A program made the position numbers and the translations under genes. The notes beneath the pieces were generated by a model that searched no databases, was not told the origin of the DNA, and was given only the letters and a program-made list of their open reading frames with translations. Shown here one piece after another: positions 44,401 through 57,784 of a DNA stretch of 64,000 bases (position 1 is the stretch's first letter; every line of letters starts with the position of its first letter). The stretch covers positions 5,022,001-5,086,000 of the forward strand of contig NC_070569.1 in assembly GCF_026914185.1 (NCBI RefSeq), given 5' to 3'. This DNA is from Puccinia triticina. Lineage: Eukaryota; Basidiomycota; Pucciniomycetes; Pucciniales; Pucciniaceae.

Positions 44401-47400
44401 CCCTTAGCTTGTATCGATTCCCATCAGCGCTCACCAGCAGCAGCAGTACTACGTCACTCCTTCGCAGTTGCTCTTATTCATTTTTATATCCGGCTTGCCG
44501 CTTCTCTTCCTCTGCATAGGCAATCGACCTACACCTTACATATCTAGATACCAACATCACTGCTGGTCTATAAATCCTTCTCATTGCAGTAGAGCATGCT
44601 CAACTCCACCGTGATCAATCCTTTCTGATCAAATTGTTCACATCAATTCCTTTGGAACTCGTCACATCCTTTGCGGTCGACTTCACGTGGTCAAGGGTAA
44701 GTTTATGGCCGTGCTCGGTTTTCCTATTCATTTAATACCACTGCTCTCCCAGCTCTTCATCCTTTCCAATATTTCCGGTTCAAGCATCCCAGTTGATGAT
44801 ACTCACAATCGGAAAAAGGCAGAGAAAGTCTCTGCTGGACGAGCTCGTGTTGAAAACTCCCCCTGCCTTGCGGTCGACGAGTTAAATGAACCTCGCTACT
44901 TGATGACCTCCTTTCCTCCAGTTCTCTCTTGTGGTGTACGTGGATTGATACCCAACCGAGGAGAGGGCGTGCCCGTCGACGTGTTTTGATTCTCATTCAC
45001 ACCATTTGGAAAAATGATAATGAACTGTCTCCGGCGGTTCAACAAGCCGAGCCAAATTCACTTGACCTTTTCAGTTCTAAGATCTATTTATCTCTCATTG
45101 TGCACTGCCCCAGTCGGAGTAGATGGACACTTCTCACTGCCAGTTTGACCTCGGAAGGATAATATGAAGCTTTATTTAAATATTATCTGCTCAAACGATT
45201 GTCAAGCTCCGAGCTGAGGCGTCCGTTTAATATTTACCTCCCACACTCCACCAATTCACACTGGATAGAAACATGAGGAGAAGGGGAGAGAGAATACAAG
45301 TCAGGTCAGATCTCGTATCCTCTCTCCCCCTCCTCTTCCTTTGGGTCTGGAGTCGAAAGATACGTGTATAAATAAACTGCCCTTCAACCTGAAACATCTC
45401 TCAGCTTCAGAAACGGCGCACTAGTGATCATTACTTCTCCTGCTACTTGAAGGTTAACTCAGACCATTCGTATTAAAATGAGTCGCCATCTTGCCTGTTC
45501 CTCGAAATCGATCTAATCCACCCTTCCTTCTGGTTACGTCACACAACCGGCTATAGTGTCTCATTTATCCCTCTTCTCAGAATTTGTCTCTCCTCCGCCA
45601 AGCCAGTCCTCCGTTACCTGCAGCGCTCCACATACTGTGCTTGAAATGTCTGTAAAACAACCCCAAACTCCGCCCATGGCATTTCCATTCCAGACACGCT
45701 ATTTATTTGATACTGACTTCTTCATTGCGACTTGCTCCTGCTTCTTTTTATCTGGATCCTAGTTGTATTGGACCCAGCCCAACGGGACGTGTCCTTGCCG
45801 AACCACCTATTATTTGTTCTTTCTTCTGGTTGAGAGTTCAATACGTCAGCTCTGGTAAGCTGGTAAGTGTGGGATGATCTTTGCATTTTTCTACTCCTTC
45901 GTCTCTTCTTTGAATTCTCCAACCTCTTGTCCATCCTTCAGCTTCCACAGTTTTTTTTAACTCCTCTTGAGCTGTTTTATGTATTCAATGGGCTACGAAC
46001 TCACGCTGAGTTCGAACCGGCTTACATGCGAGTTGAGCCACACTTGATACAATTACCATCTGCACTCACATCGCGTTGTTTTACCAAGTCATATACTCTG
46101 GTGACGAACAAACCCATGATGAGCCGGGCAAAGCAGATCGATTCCGCCCAGCACCCCGCAAACAAGATATATGCATACCCCGACTCCGATAGCAGTGATC
46201 ACGCATCTTGTACTTGATTGCTGTTCAAATTCTGCACTTCAACTTTTGACTGACAGATCGATCCTGCCAGATCCTGCTCGTTGTCTTGACCTCTCTGCCG
46301 GTTTCCTCAAAAGCACTGATTGCTCTCCATGCCCATCCATTCTTGGCATCCCTCAGCATACCCACATTTTGAGCCTCTGCTTTCGCGCCTTGTCTCTCGA
46401 CTCGGCTCTTCTCATCCCATACCTGGAGAATATCTGCTCAGGAGTCAGGAGTCATACTTTTCATTTCATTCCGGCCAGTGATATTTTAGAGTGTAGGTGC
46501 ACCAGCTTCTCATCAGTCGTCTGCTTGTGATCACATCGGCACCCATATTACTCTCTGTTTTCACGTGGTCTATCCATATTATGTAATCCGCCAACACCAC
46601 ATAAATTTGCCTTGATGGTGCATTCTGGTGCATTTTGTTATCAGCGACTTGGATTGACAGTTGAACTTTCTTCTCGGTCAAACCACCGTCCAGGTGACGT
46701 CCGCATCATCTACCGTACCCATCACCCCAACCAAAACGAACCCGCACAGTTCGCAACGCCCGTTGACGCTTATGCCACGTTCAACCCTCCCCCCAGCTCA
46801 CGCGGTGGCAAAGCCCCATCTGTTTTGTGTCTCATTCCCCAGTCTCAACTGTCCATGATGCGGATTTGTTGCTTCTATGGGTTTTAAACCCCGCTTTACT
46901 CACCCAAACACGAAAGTCAGCATATTGACGGTGCCTACAGCAACTGGTCAGATCTGGCCGCAAGAGTACTTTTATATATCAAGATCCTCTTGCGTTTGGG
47001 ATTTCGCGGTGCTGACAACGGAGCAGTTCAGCCCCAATTCATTCACCGCGTTGACATCACATCCGATTTCTTTACCCAAGTAATCCTCCTTGGGATTTCA
47101 CCATCCCGCTCTTCGTCATTCCATCTTGTTGAGGCCGTCCTTACCTGTGATATTAAAACGCAACCGAAACGCCGATTAATTGGAGTCCGTCATTGCGTTG
47201 TTCAGCAATCAAATCAATCTCGGCGCCATCTATTTATGTATATTCACTCCGGCTAGCAAGATGTATACTACGCATCTCTTTCTGTATCATCTCACAAGAG
47301 TTTTCTTTTTTTTTTTCGCCTCATCGAAGACTTCATCCTTTTCCCTTTTCTTTATGGCGAAATCCAGTGCACCGACATCCAGCTGACTCCGTCCTTTGCT

Positions 47401-47461
47401 TCCCTTTTATTGCATTTTCCGACGTGATTGACTGATGTCCGATAGCACTTGACATTCCGAG
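44401..47461 (+). promoter_or_regulatory. Long pyrimidine-rich region upstream of the ERT1-like gene
   Basis: Most of this stretch is conspicuously rich in C and T on the plus strand, without a credible open frame, up to the ATG at 47462. Such tracts commonly mark fungal promoters and long leaders. Leader introns are possible, for example a donor-like GGTAAGTTT at 44696, but I cannot place them. Confidence 0.35.
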
Positions 47462-49319
47462 ATGGTTGCTGAAGTTTCGACTGCTAGCATTCAACCGCAT
47501 CAATACCATCATCTCAATCCTTCGCTTCTCTCGACGAATAGATTATTGCCACAAATTTTAACCAACACTGAACGTTCCTCTTGTGCTTCGTCATCGTCAT
47601 CCTCCTCGTGTGGATCTAGCCCAGCCACGACTCATACCAGTGCCGATTCATGGAATTTGAAACCTCAAACTATAACTTGCAAGCCCAATCCACCCCCGGC
47701 GCGAAGAAAAAAAGCAAGCCGAGCATGTGGGCATTGCCAGAAGGCACATTTGACGTGTGATGATGGCCGGCCATGTCTGAGGTGCACAAAGCGTGGACTA
47801 TCGAAAACCTGTGCGGATGGGGTTCGAAAGAAAGCCAAGTATCTCAGTGACTATGATGACGCATTGCTAGTTCGACCGCACCCGCCCATCAAACGAACTT
47901 CTGAGGAGCCCTTGGAAGTCGAAGGTTGCAAAAAGGTTAAGGTCGCAACAGATGATCATGACTGCCGCCTGAGTATCTCCTGGGCCGACCTAGACTTGCT
48001 CGAAAATGTCGGCATTTCCCAATATCCTAGTGCCGAAACCCCGGTCTTAGCTGGGTGCGAGGCAATTGGTTCAGTCAGTACTTCCGCACAAACTTGGGCG
48101 CTTGGCGGCCTTGAAGAATGGCTGGCTCGATTCGAAAGTGGGGTCAGCTCAAGCAGTTCTACCGCTCTTGATAGCTTAATTAACCTCCAAGAAAATGTCA
48201 CACAAATCGACCAACCGAGTGCAAGTAGACAAAGGATGCAGGAATGGGTTACTCGAATCAATCGACTTGTGGAAATCCGGAAGCTCACCATGAACATCAC
48301 TGCTGACGATGAATGGATGCTCAAGAGAAATCTCGACCGATCATTGATGGTATGTTTGCTTTGCTCTGACGGAAGCAAATAACACAAATTAGAAGCCTAG
48401 AGCTGACCTGCTTTGTTTGTGCGTCCTACCTACGATTCATCTTTTGGCCATCCATCGGCTGCCTGGATCAGGAGTTAGAGCGAGTGATATCTCTCAGCGG
48501 GACTCCAACTATGATTTGGAGTACTTCTGGTGAAATTTTAAAAGTTGGGGATGAATTTTGCATGTTGACCGAATGGAGCCGAGAGGATTTGGTTGGAAAA
48601 CACATCGAAACTGTAAGCAATTCCTGTTTCCATCCGGGAGTTATTCCACGATGACTGCGCATCCCTCTCGAGCTGAAGTTGTGGAAAAAAACCTGCTTTT
48701 GCGTACTTTTGACAGGTGTTTGAACCAGAAAGCCTGGAGGAATACCTAGAATTGGTCGAGTCCAGCATATTTCCTGATCAGGAATCACATCGTCATCCAC
48801 TGCGCCCTCGGTCTCAAGGCTCAAAGACTTCATCCCGAAATTTGCCCCAACGATCTGCCTCGTCAGCCTCTTCCTCCTCAATGTCATCATCCCCGTCTCT
48901 ATCTGCGATTCCCCTCATCTCGTTATCACAAGCCTCCGATCAACATTCGAACCGAGGCTCTTTTCCCAATGATCGCCCGGACTTGACTGCGTCGTTTTCC
49001 CAAAGCAAGACTAGTGATCAAAGTCAAACTGAAAGCGAATGTAAGGAAACTATCAAGTGGTTTGGAATCCGCAAAGCGTGTGGTCAAGAATCCATTGGTT
49101 GTAGTTTTTGTTTCAAAGTGCGAAAAGATCTGTGAGTAATTCATGTCTTCACCACAAGAGAGCCAATGCGTTTAACTTCAAGACTTGATCATTAATTCAA
49201 ACCTGTCATTGTTTTCTGCTTGCAAACACCGGTTTTCAAGATTTGATTGCCCTTCAACGATTATAGGAAACTTTTTGCCAATCCTAACCCGAGCGTCTTA
49301 TTCCGACAATTCTTTGTGA
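47462..49319 (+). CDS. ERT1: Zn2Cys6 transcription factor with PAS domain, ERT1/AcuK-like, 4 exons, 507 aa
   Basis: ERT1-type regulators activate genes of gluconeogenesis and growth on non-fermentable carbon. Exons: 47462-48349, 48472-48612, 48716-49131, 49241-49319; all phases match (1524 nt). The zinc cluster has Cys89, 92, 99, 105, 108 and 117 ([21 protein letters not shown]), the pattern characteristic of this subfamily, followed by the basic segment [13 protein letters not shown]-like domain starts [20 protein letters not shown] and continues [21 protein letters not shown] serine-rich linker splits it from its C-terminal part. That part, [20 protein letters not shown], is completed only by splicing into the small exon 4 and matches the family ending. 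The N-terminus is rich in Ser and His. The subfamily call is strong; the role in this organism is inferred. Confidence 0.92.
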
Positions 49320-51093
49320 TCATTTTGTTATGGCATTCGAACTAAATCCACATGATCAACTCGTTATCTGCATTTTTCTCGTTTCCTGTCATTCGCAGTA
49401 TTATGATCATTATTATTGTTCGCCGTCGATGTATGACGCTTAGAGAAATAGTGCTTTGGGCACACGGTAAAAACAACCATAGCTTAAAGCTTACTCGTAG
49501 TTATTTCTTGGCCGTTTTGTTTTCCAAACTTACCCAAAGGTCGATTCCTATGTTCTTCCATCATTTGTCTTTTCTTATATTAGTTTCCCATTGAATATTT
49601 CTTAGCTTTTTGCCCACAAAACTGCAAAACAAAAAACACTCATTTTTCTTCTTTTTGGGTTTGATGAGTTCATGGCACATGGCTATATCTTCATTCATAT
49701 TGATCAACGTTTATTTCGAGATTACTCAATCTTTTGTTCTACTTATTACTACCTAGAAGATGTGTAATTGTCTATGCACACCATTACAGTTTATAACCAA
49801 GTATTCTCCACATTGTAGGAAATGTGTGGTGTGGGTGATCCAACATTCATTTGTCATTGTGCAAATTTGTTTATTTCTGCTGTTTCCTTGTTCAGCTTGG
49901 GGAACCACTTGCTTTGTCCATACCTCTTTTCTCTTTCAACATCCATGTAAATATGTATCTTTTTGGAACCAATTTTACCCTTGGGAAAATTTTTGCAGGA
50001 TTCATTGAGGGTTACAAGTCATGATCTTGCATTTGCATAGCCTATTGATTGACCAAAACAAGAGCAGAACTTTAAATGCCTCTCTGTTATGTTTGATGGC
50101 TCTACTTTGCTGTAGCACTGCTAAAGGAGTGGGCCATGAAAGTCTGGCCCACAGGACCTGGAATCTGGCTATGCCACAACCAATGCTGGAACCATTAAAA
50201 TATTATATTTAATGTAAAGGCTGTTACACTGATTGGACACCACTACATGCTTTTCCAAAAAGTGTGTAGCACATTGTTGTGCCAATGCACTACCAATTCA
50301 AAGTATTGGTGTTGCAGTTACATCATTTCCAGGATCACAGTGGACATCAGAAGTTGATACACCACTGCTACAGGTTATTTTGTATTGAGCCTTGGTGCAT
50401 CAGCCACAAGAAATACACTGCAACATAGCAGCCGGCTGATGCACTAACACTGCAATGTAACACCACTTTTTGAAGATATGCTACTGGCAGTAGCTGCTAC
50501 AAATATGTTTAGCATAATGTTTTCATTGTGGCCACAAGTTCAACTGAATGCCAGCCAGTGTTGGATGTTACAAACTTGTTGATTGTGGACACGTTTGAAT
50601 GGCCAGGAAACAAAACTTAACAAATTCACTTAATTCTGTGGAGCATGTGATGTTGCAAAGCAAGCCTTCACTAGTGGTGATTGGCTTTCAGCAGAGTTTG
50701 GAAGTTTGGAGTTCAAAATTTGAATTTCCAGAGGCAAACATGTCACAGACATGTTAATCATCTCTAACTACAAGAAAACTCTACATCAAGAATCTTGAGG
50801 GTTTGTGTCAAATTTTGCTTGGTTGATGCAGGCACTTCAGAAAAAAGAATGGAGGACAAATGAATTTCAAAAGTAAGAATTAACAGGACAAGCTGGGCTG
50901 CAACTATCTTCCTCTTTGAAGAAGGAAGCATTTTTCAAGTGGGAATCAATGTATGTAAGAACCCTAGAAAGGGTTTTCAAATTGCAATGATAAGGCTCAA
51001 GAAGCTGGCAAATTCCAAGGTACTGAAAGCTAAAATATGTTTTCTTCATGAGGAAGATTGGAAATAAAGGAACATATGTAAGTGCAACAGTAG
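49320..51093. other. Intergenic region without genes
   Basis: AT-rich sequence downstream of the ERT1-like gene. No open frame shows a domain signature. I see no defined repeat. Confidence 0.45.
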
Positions 51094-51129
51094 TTGTTGG
51101 AATTCTGTGATCATGCCCAAATGGGATGT

Positions 51130-51510
51130 TGTGAGATTACATGCCTAGGTGACCAGCATACTTCTCATGAATTGAGAAGGATGCTGCAAACTAAACAAGC
51201 TGTGGTGAATGGCAAGCAGAAGCAAATGATTTCTGCAGGACAAGTGCAGCGCAGTGTGAGTTGTAAAACTGATCACGCCTGGATGGTGCATGCAGGCCCA
51301 ACAAACGCAAGAAGAGGAATTAGGTTCAAGGATAATCCCAGCCAAAGATCACTTTCCAAGTGGATCACTGCAAGCACCAAAGGTAAGTGATATGGAACTC
51401 CTGATGATTATATAGGTACCAACTCCCTACACCACTTCTTTAGAGGAAATTGCTGAAGAACAGACCAGTCACACAGATTCTACTCAAATGGTTAGAGCTA
51501 ATTGGTACAT
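51130..51510 (+). repeat. Remote LTR relic related to the copia family
   Basis: The segment starts TGTGAGATTA and shows the same order of landmarks as the copia LTR. An 87-nt block at 51296-51382 lies between an AG and a GTAAGT donor and encodes GPTNARRGIRFKDNPSQ, compared with GPTPASNKIRLVVNPGSQ in the copia LTR. A further block from 51444 encodes EEIAEEQTSHT, compared with DIVKEDKTDHT. Nucleotide identity is low, so the relation is seen best at the protein level. No target duplication was found. Confidence 0.5.
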
Positions 51511-53813
51511 GAGTGCCTGAATTACAAGCAAGGCTAAAATATAAGACAAGAGGCTGATGAAGTTTCTTCTTTTCCATTTTTGCCAACACAGAATGAAAAG
51601 ATAGATAATTATACTGAAAAGCCAAGGCCCTGTTTGTGTGAGGACCAAAAGAGTCTCAGATCATAAAAGTGCTGTATGACTCATTATACACTTTTCAACT
51701 CAGATCAGATCCCATCAATCGTAGAACACTAATGGTTCTTTTCTTATCTTGTCTTCAGTTTATCTAGTACTGCTCTTAGTTAAACGATAAATTTGGAAGG
51801 ACCAGCATGTTTTAAAAATGGTGGGTTTTTTCAAACCAGTCAATTACATAATGGTGGATTTGGTCATGTTGGATACCCCCTATTGTAACTCCTGTGGAGC
51901 TTTAGTCTCATACAAGGAATAAGTATTAGTCCTTTGAATAATTTCAGATTTCAAACTCTTGTTCCCTTTTTCTTCATTCACCCTCACAGAGATTCCATTC
52001 CGTTATCTTGGCCCTGTTGTACACAGTCTATTCAAGATCATCAGCTATGTTGAACACAAACTATTGGTTGTGATCCTCTGTCCCTTCTGCGGGCCTTTTT
52101 GCGCGCTCAAATGTCAGGCCAGGGGCTGCACAATTGGCCCCTGTTCTTTGAGCCCGGGAGCAACACAAGTGTGTGGGGAGGAAAACCGCTCCAAGCCATG
52201 CAAGGATGGACTACAGGAAAGCAGCCTTGCACCAAGCCTCACAATCCAGCAGGGGTCCAGCAGGGGAGAAAAGCTCCAACTGATGGGGCTGTGCTGTGCA
52301 GATCCACCCTTCTTACAGCATCTGAAGATCCCCTGAGCTTAACTAAGCTTCTCCAAGGAGGCACAAAGCGTCTTTGAAGGAGAGACTTGCCTCCAATGTC
52401 ACACCATTGGCCCTTATACATGTTGAAATTCCAGTGTCCCAGTCTCTCTTCCCTCATCTGTCCCTTCCCTGTCACTCATTTCCGCTCCCTGTCACTCTCT
52501 CATTCCCTCCAGATGCATATCCATTGTTCCCCGTCTGTCCCACAAATCAGTCCCTTGTTGTGATAGCTTTAAGTCCCTCAGCTGATTTAGATAGAAACCA
52601 ACACATCTGCTTCTGCGCGCATTTCCCTGAGGTCTCTACAGGATACAACCTCTTGTAGCGTGTGCCCTTTTCCGCCACGCAAGCTAGCAGCTTTTTGCCC
52701 TCCTAGAGGGCTCCCTTGGCCCCTTTTTTTTGTCTCACTCAGAGTCAGAGTTTCTCTGAGCTTGTTGTTCCTCGGGCCCTTCCTCCCTTCGTCTCAGCCT
52801 CGACCTCCAGTCATAGCCTCAACAATACAGACTCAGGATTTTCTTGTAAAAAAACCCCCCCAGTTTTCTTTTCAAAATGTTTCTACATCTGTACTATTTC
52901 CTTAAAAAAACCACTTGTAGCCTGCAATCGCCGCTTCCATGTCATGGTGTTTCCCCTTCCTGGCGCTTCCGATTGCGGGTGTGATCCATCTACTGTGGAG
53001 CGGTTCTGGTGCTGAGGCGTCTTCACTGAGCTGGAAACAAGAAATGTTCAGGGCTTGGACGGCCTCGCAAAGGGGGCGGATTGGCTGCAGAGCTCCAGTG
53101 CAGGATGGTTCCTGCCAGGGGGGGGAGGGACGTGGAGGGCGTCGACGTGGGGGAAACCATCAAGCTGAGAAGTAGCTTGAGATTGCAATGGTGTCCAAGG
53201 CCCAGCACAAACCAGAAGGCTGCCATTTTGCGCGGTCTCCCCGGAGGACTTGCTCGAAGCTGTGTGATGGATGTGTGTGGATGCAACCAACAAAACAATG
53301 TCTGTACTCGAAAACTAAACAAAAGAGACAGAAACAGGAACGGGAAAAGGGAACAGGGAGCTATATACGTCTCTAGCGTACATCATCAAACAGACCATGG
53401 CAGAAAGAAGGAAGCCTGGGGCCGGACGGCGGCGGCCAGACGAAGGCCCCGAAAGGCACACGCCAACGCGCCCCTGGTTGTGCGCGGCCATCCGCCAAGC
53501 GTTCTGTTCGGGGTTTTTTTCTTGGGTTGGGTGGGTGGGGGGAGGGGACGAATACATGGACAGAAGAACAGACGGATACGCAGGAGGCCTCGAGATATCT
53601 TCGGAGTTTTTTTTTGGGGGATATGTATAGGAGTGTGTGAGAGTGAGGGATGACGGAGAAGGGCGAGAGTGGATATAGCACAGAGCGTGATAGCCAGACA
53701 CATAACTATATATACGGAAGCGGAAAAAGCAAAAAAAAAAAAAAGAAAGCATATGTACATGTGTATGTGAGCAGGGTAGACCATGTGTATGTATGCGTGT
53801 GTGAAAGAGAGAT
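51511..53813. other. Intergenic region, including a TTAA-family hairpin end
   Basis: A solitary hairpin end (TTAACTAAGCTTCTCC...GGAGAGACTTG) lies at 52339-52390. The part from about 52900 to 53813 is probably the 3' flank of the Crz1-like gene. Open frames here on either strand are long because of base composition and show no domains. Confidence 0.45.
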
Positions 53814-56450
53814 CTATTGGCCGGACGCCAAGCAACTGAAGAAGTCGGCCCCAGAGTCGAGTTCCGAAAGATTGGGATCCCGTTGGTCGCCGAGTGGATT
53901 TTGATGGTGATTTGGTTGATGATTTTGTTGATGATGATGTTGGAGATGATGGTGGTCGAGGTGTTGGCCGAGCTGGATGTGCTGTTGCTGGTGTTGGTGA
54001 TCCCGCGAATGGTCCCGCTGGGGATCGAGCGCGTGTTGTTGGTGAGCAAGATGTTGTTGCTGTTGCTGATGGAAGCCGAAGGGGTCGCCAAACGATGCGC
54101 TTCCAGGAGTCTCGTCGAGGTCTCCGGGAGGGCCATGAGCGCCGTCGAACGCGCCGGTGTTCTCGAACTCCGAGGCCTCTTCGCCCCCCGTCGTCGTCGA
54201 TGTGGTGTCGGCGCCGGTGTTGGTGGACGAGCTTTCCAGCCCACAAATCCCTGCTATCGTTGTTCCCGAGGAAGAAGCGAGCTGCTGAAGTTCCTGGAAA
54301 CAAGCCTGACCGGCATCCGACTTGTGATGTCTTTGTAACGCCTACACACATCCCAAAAAAACCACAGTAGTTTTTGTGTCAGCCTGTGTCTGTCTCTGGG
54401 GCGGTCAAGCACATATATAACAAGAAACGCATACGTCGAGTCGGATGAACGTCTTTTGACACACCGGACAGCTGTAATCTTTGACGCCCAGATGGAGCTT
54501 GTAATGGCGTTTCTGGTCGTGTGCCCTTGCAAATCGAGAGGTACCTGTTGTTTAATAATAAATAAATAAAAACACCTACGGTCTCAGGGGCTCAATCAGA
54601 AGCATATAATTGAGAACAGGAAGGTGCTGACATCCTGGGTATCCACATGCGAATGGTTTCTCGCCCTTATGCGCCCGTTGATGACCTAAAAAAAGAAAAA
54701 GAAACAAATGAGTCTATATGTGAAGTAAGGGAATGGTGTAATATAGACAGGTACCTCTAAGGTTGTAGCGCCTAGTGAACGATTCGCCGCACATCTCGCA
54801 GATGTACCTAGCGGCGACGCCGACCTTCCGTCGCCGGATAGCGGCGGCCTTGGTGGCGGCGGTAGTTTTGGAGCGGAACTCGAAGGGGAGGAAGGATTGG
54901 TTAGGGACTGAGCCCGCGGTATCTTCGGACTCGAAGGAGGATGAGTGGGAGTAGGAGCGGGGGCGGGAGGAGGAGTACTGGGAGAAGCAGGCTTCGGAGG
55001 CGGCGGGCGAGGCGGCGCCGGGGTGGGAGGAGGACGAGGGGCCGGGGGGGAAGGGGGACGGGTAAGGGCTGGGTCTCTCCAGCGGGAAGCCGGCCGACCA
55101 GCCCGAGTCGGGTAAGAGTAGCCCCTGTTGGGCGGCGAGCGAGGGGGCGGTGTGGTGTGGGCTGAGTGCGTTGGCGGCGTAGGCTTGTTGGGAGGAGGAT
55201 GCGGGGGAGAAGAGCTGGGGGATGAAGGCGTCGAAGGGGGTGGCCATCGGGCCGGCGTCCGAGCGGCCCCGGCGATGGCCGGCCGGATGACTGACCGAGT
55301 GTGAGCGGCGATGGTGGAGCGGGTTGGCTGGGCGGAGCATGGACTGGAAGCTGGGGCCGGCGAGGTCGGCCGGCTGCTTCTTGGCGGTGAACTCCTCGAG
55401 CAGCTCTTGGAGGTAGGAGGAGTCGGTGAGCTGCTGGATGATCTGGCCCTGGCTCTCGAGTGCACGCGAGGGTGGGGTATCGGAGGGGCTGGAGGCTTGG
55501 AGGAGCTGGGCGCCCAGGGTGGTCTGGCGACTGGTCTGGAGGGCCGTCCAGAGCTCGGAGGATGCGGCTGAGGAGGAGGAGGACGTTGTTGTTGTTGTTG
55601 TTGGCTGTTGGTGTTGGAGGGGGTTGGAGGGGGGAGTGATGGGGAAGAACTGGGTGATCGGTGGGGGTGGGTTGGCAGAGGAGAAGAATGACTTGAGAGG
55701 GTCGGTTCCGATCGGCATGGATTGTTGGTTGCCCATGGATTCGGACTTGGACCGTTGACGGGCTCGGACGGGACGAGGGCTGAGGAATGGGTTATGTTGA
55801 TGCTGGCTGTTCTGGGAGGTAGTTCTGGGATGGGAGACGAGTGATTGAAAGAGATCGTTGTTATTACTGTTGTTGTTGTTGATCAGTGATTGGAGGAGGG
55901 TGTCGGTGGTATTCGACTGAGAGGAGGAGCCAGCCAGAGCATGGTCGTTGAACAGGTTGGGGATCTGTTGGCTTGGCTTGGCAGTCAGTGGGGTGGCCGA
56001 GGTGAGGGAGATGCTGGGTCCGGTGGGCATCGCAGGGTGGTTCATGTTGAGACGCAGCAGGGGCGAGGTGGGGTTGGAGGGTATGGTGTGGGTGGTGATG
56101 GTGGGGATCTGAGGGGTGTTGTTCTCGTCGAGGGCCGCTTGCTGCTGTGGGTTGAGGTAGGCTGAGGCCGGTCGATCAGGGGAGCTGTTGGTGTTCTGCT
56201 GGTATGAGTGCAAGGCCTGCTGGTCGTGCGGGTTGAGAGGGTCGAGGATGGAGGCGAGGCTGTTCTGTTTGGGGTAGATGCCTGCGGTTGCGAGGATGGT
56301 GTCCTGTGGGTCTGGGAAGGGCGGGTGTTCCTTTGCCCAGGTGAGGGTATCGTACCGGAAGGGGTGGTTCTCGGCGGGGGGTGCGGGCAGATAGCTGCTG
56401 AGCTGGCTGGGGGAGGAGTGGAGGTCCATGGTTGCGAAGTGGCCCTCCAT
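53814..56450 (-). CDS. Crz1-like C2H2 zinc-finger transcription factor, 4 exons, 795 aa
   Basis: Crz1 is the transcription factor that calcineurin dephosphorylates in response to calcium. Exons on the minus strand: 56450-54755, 54685-54632, 54544-54435, 54341-53814; phases match (2388 nt). Finger 1 is C551-x2-C554-x12-H567-x3-H571 (YICEMCGESFTRRYNLRGH). Finger 2, assembled across two introns, is C579-x4-C584-x12-H597-x3-H601 (FARAHDQKRH). Finger 3 is C609-x2-C612-x12-H625 and ends in Cys634 nine residues later (RLDALQRHHKSDAGQAC). This non-standard third finger has the spacing I remember from Crz1. The N-terminal region is rich in Asn, Gln, Ser and Pro and contains PSISLT (residues 145-150), matching the calcineurin docking pattern PxIxIT. 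The C-terminus is rich in Gln and His. Start choice: the first ATG of the open frame; a second lies seven codons later. Confidence 0.9.
56001..56018 (-). other. Predicted calcineurin-docking motif (PSISLT) in the Crz1-like protein
   Basis: Codons 145-150 encode PSISLT, which fits the PxIxIT consensus used by calcineurin substrates. It lies in a low-complexity region, where such motifs normally sit. Confidence 0.55.
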
Positions 56451-57784
56451 GGGCAGGGGCTCGTCGACGAAGCTGGCTGGCCGGGTGCAGCTCTCCTGCT
56501 GGCCGTTTTCTAGGGGGAGCGAGTTGGCGGAGGACTCTGAGGCATTCGAGGGGTGTCTGTGGTGGCGGAAGGGGGTGCTGCTGGGCTGCTGGTGGTGGTG
56601 GTGGTGGTGGTGGTGGTCAGTTCCGTGCTGGTGGGTTTGGGTTGTCTGGTGGTGTTCTGCTTACCTCGTCGGTCGGCCGGAGTGCCATCGTGGGTGGACA
56701 GTGGCTGGGGTGGGTCATGTGGGGGGAAGAGGGAAGAGGGAAGAAGCCCCGGCCGCCCGCCAAGCCCCAGCCCCTCCCCAGCCCCTCCCCAGCCCGGCCA
56801 AACCTCAAATCCGGAGTGATCTGATCCCTCCGTTGCCCTGCCAACAAACCTTAGATCTCCACACTACATACATACATACATACATACAAGCACACACTGC
56901 TCATCAGCTGCGGAGGAAATAAAACCAGCAGCCCATGAAAAAAAACCCAGCTTGTTCAGGATCTGCACCCCAGCCAGCAGCTGCACATCCAGTCCAGAGC
57001 CAAACAAACTCACCGCGGATCGGATATGGTGGGTACTTAACAAAATTCAAACAAATGGTACTGACCCCCTTGCAGAGATCTGAGCACCTCCCTGAACTGA
57101 TCTGGAGCCCCTATTTCCCCTGGAAAAATACAGTCTTTCTGGGAATACATATATTAAGGGTCCCAGATGTGATCACAGGAAGTCATCCAGTGTTCACTTT
57201 AGTCCAGCTCAGGGTTAAACTTAGCACAGCTCAGTTTCAAATCCGGCCTGCAACTCAGCCAAGAATTTTCAGCAGAAGGAAGGGGGGGGGGAACAGTCTC
57301 CACTCAGCTACATACCTAGCAAAGCTGAGCAGCTGGGCTACACTGATTGGTGCACAAGGCAGAATGGGCTGTGATCATCAGGTTCAGCTACTGCGTCCAG
57401 TAGAAAAGACTAAACAATTGTGCTATACATCAACTAAAGTTGACTGAAGTATGCAGGTTCATGGGGGACATCTTTATGCAGTGCACAAAGAGTTTTTGCA
57501 CTGTGCAAGGAAGTCCGAATATTCTTTACATTATTTTCATATTCAAGCTAAGGTAATACAATCATTTAAATACTAATAAAGTGTACAAAAACATAACAGT
57601 CTTTTTTGATTTCTAATATACACTGACGTATCTTGTTCAATGTCTACACACAAAAACAATTCAAGAAATGGATCAGGATCTGAGGTCAAGGTTTCAAAAC
57701 TACAAGCACTTCAGCTCTCATCACAGATGAAAAAAGGATTGGAAAAATGAGCACAGAAGGCTTTTTTTTTGTTGGTCTTCAGGC
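56451..57784. other. Upstream region of the Crz1-like gene and spacer
   Basis: The region contains (GGT)n-like runs at 56590-56620, direct GCCCCTCCCCA repeats near 56770-56790 and (CATA)n at 56865-56887. It should hold the promoter of the Crz1-like gene on the minus strand. The 170-codon open frame at 56935-57447 has no family motif, and I do not support it as a gene. Confidence 0.45.

Noticed and set aside
51094..51390. 98-codon open frame as an independent gene
   Set aside because: Its last third matches the 87-nt block of the copia LTR at the protein level, so it is treated as part of an LTR relic.
53386..54351. Long minus-strand open frames of more than 300 codons
   Set aside because: They are other reading frames of the last exon of the Crz1-like gene and its 3' flank. 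Only the frame giving RLDALQRHH and the Gln/His tail continues the zinc fingers through the predicted intron.
54686..55465. 259-codon open frame rich in Pro and Ser
   Set aside because: It is a shadow frame of the Crz1-like gene, with extreme composition and no domain.
56935..57447. 170-codon open frame
   Set aside because: It has no recognisable motif, low-complexity stretches (a G run near 57284) and no plausible promoter or splice context. It is probably a chance frame.
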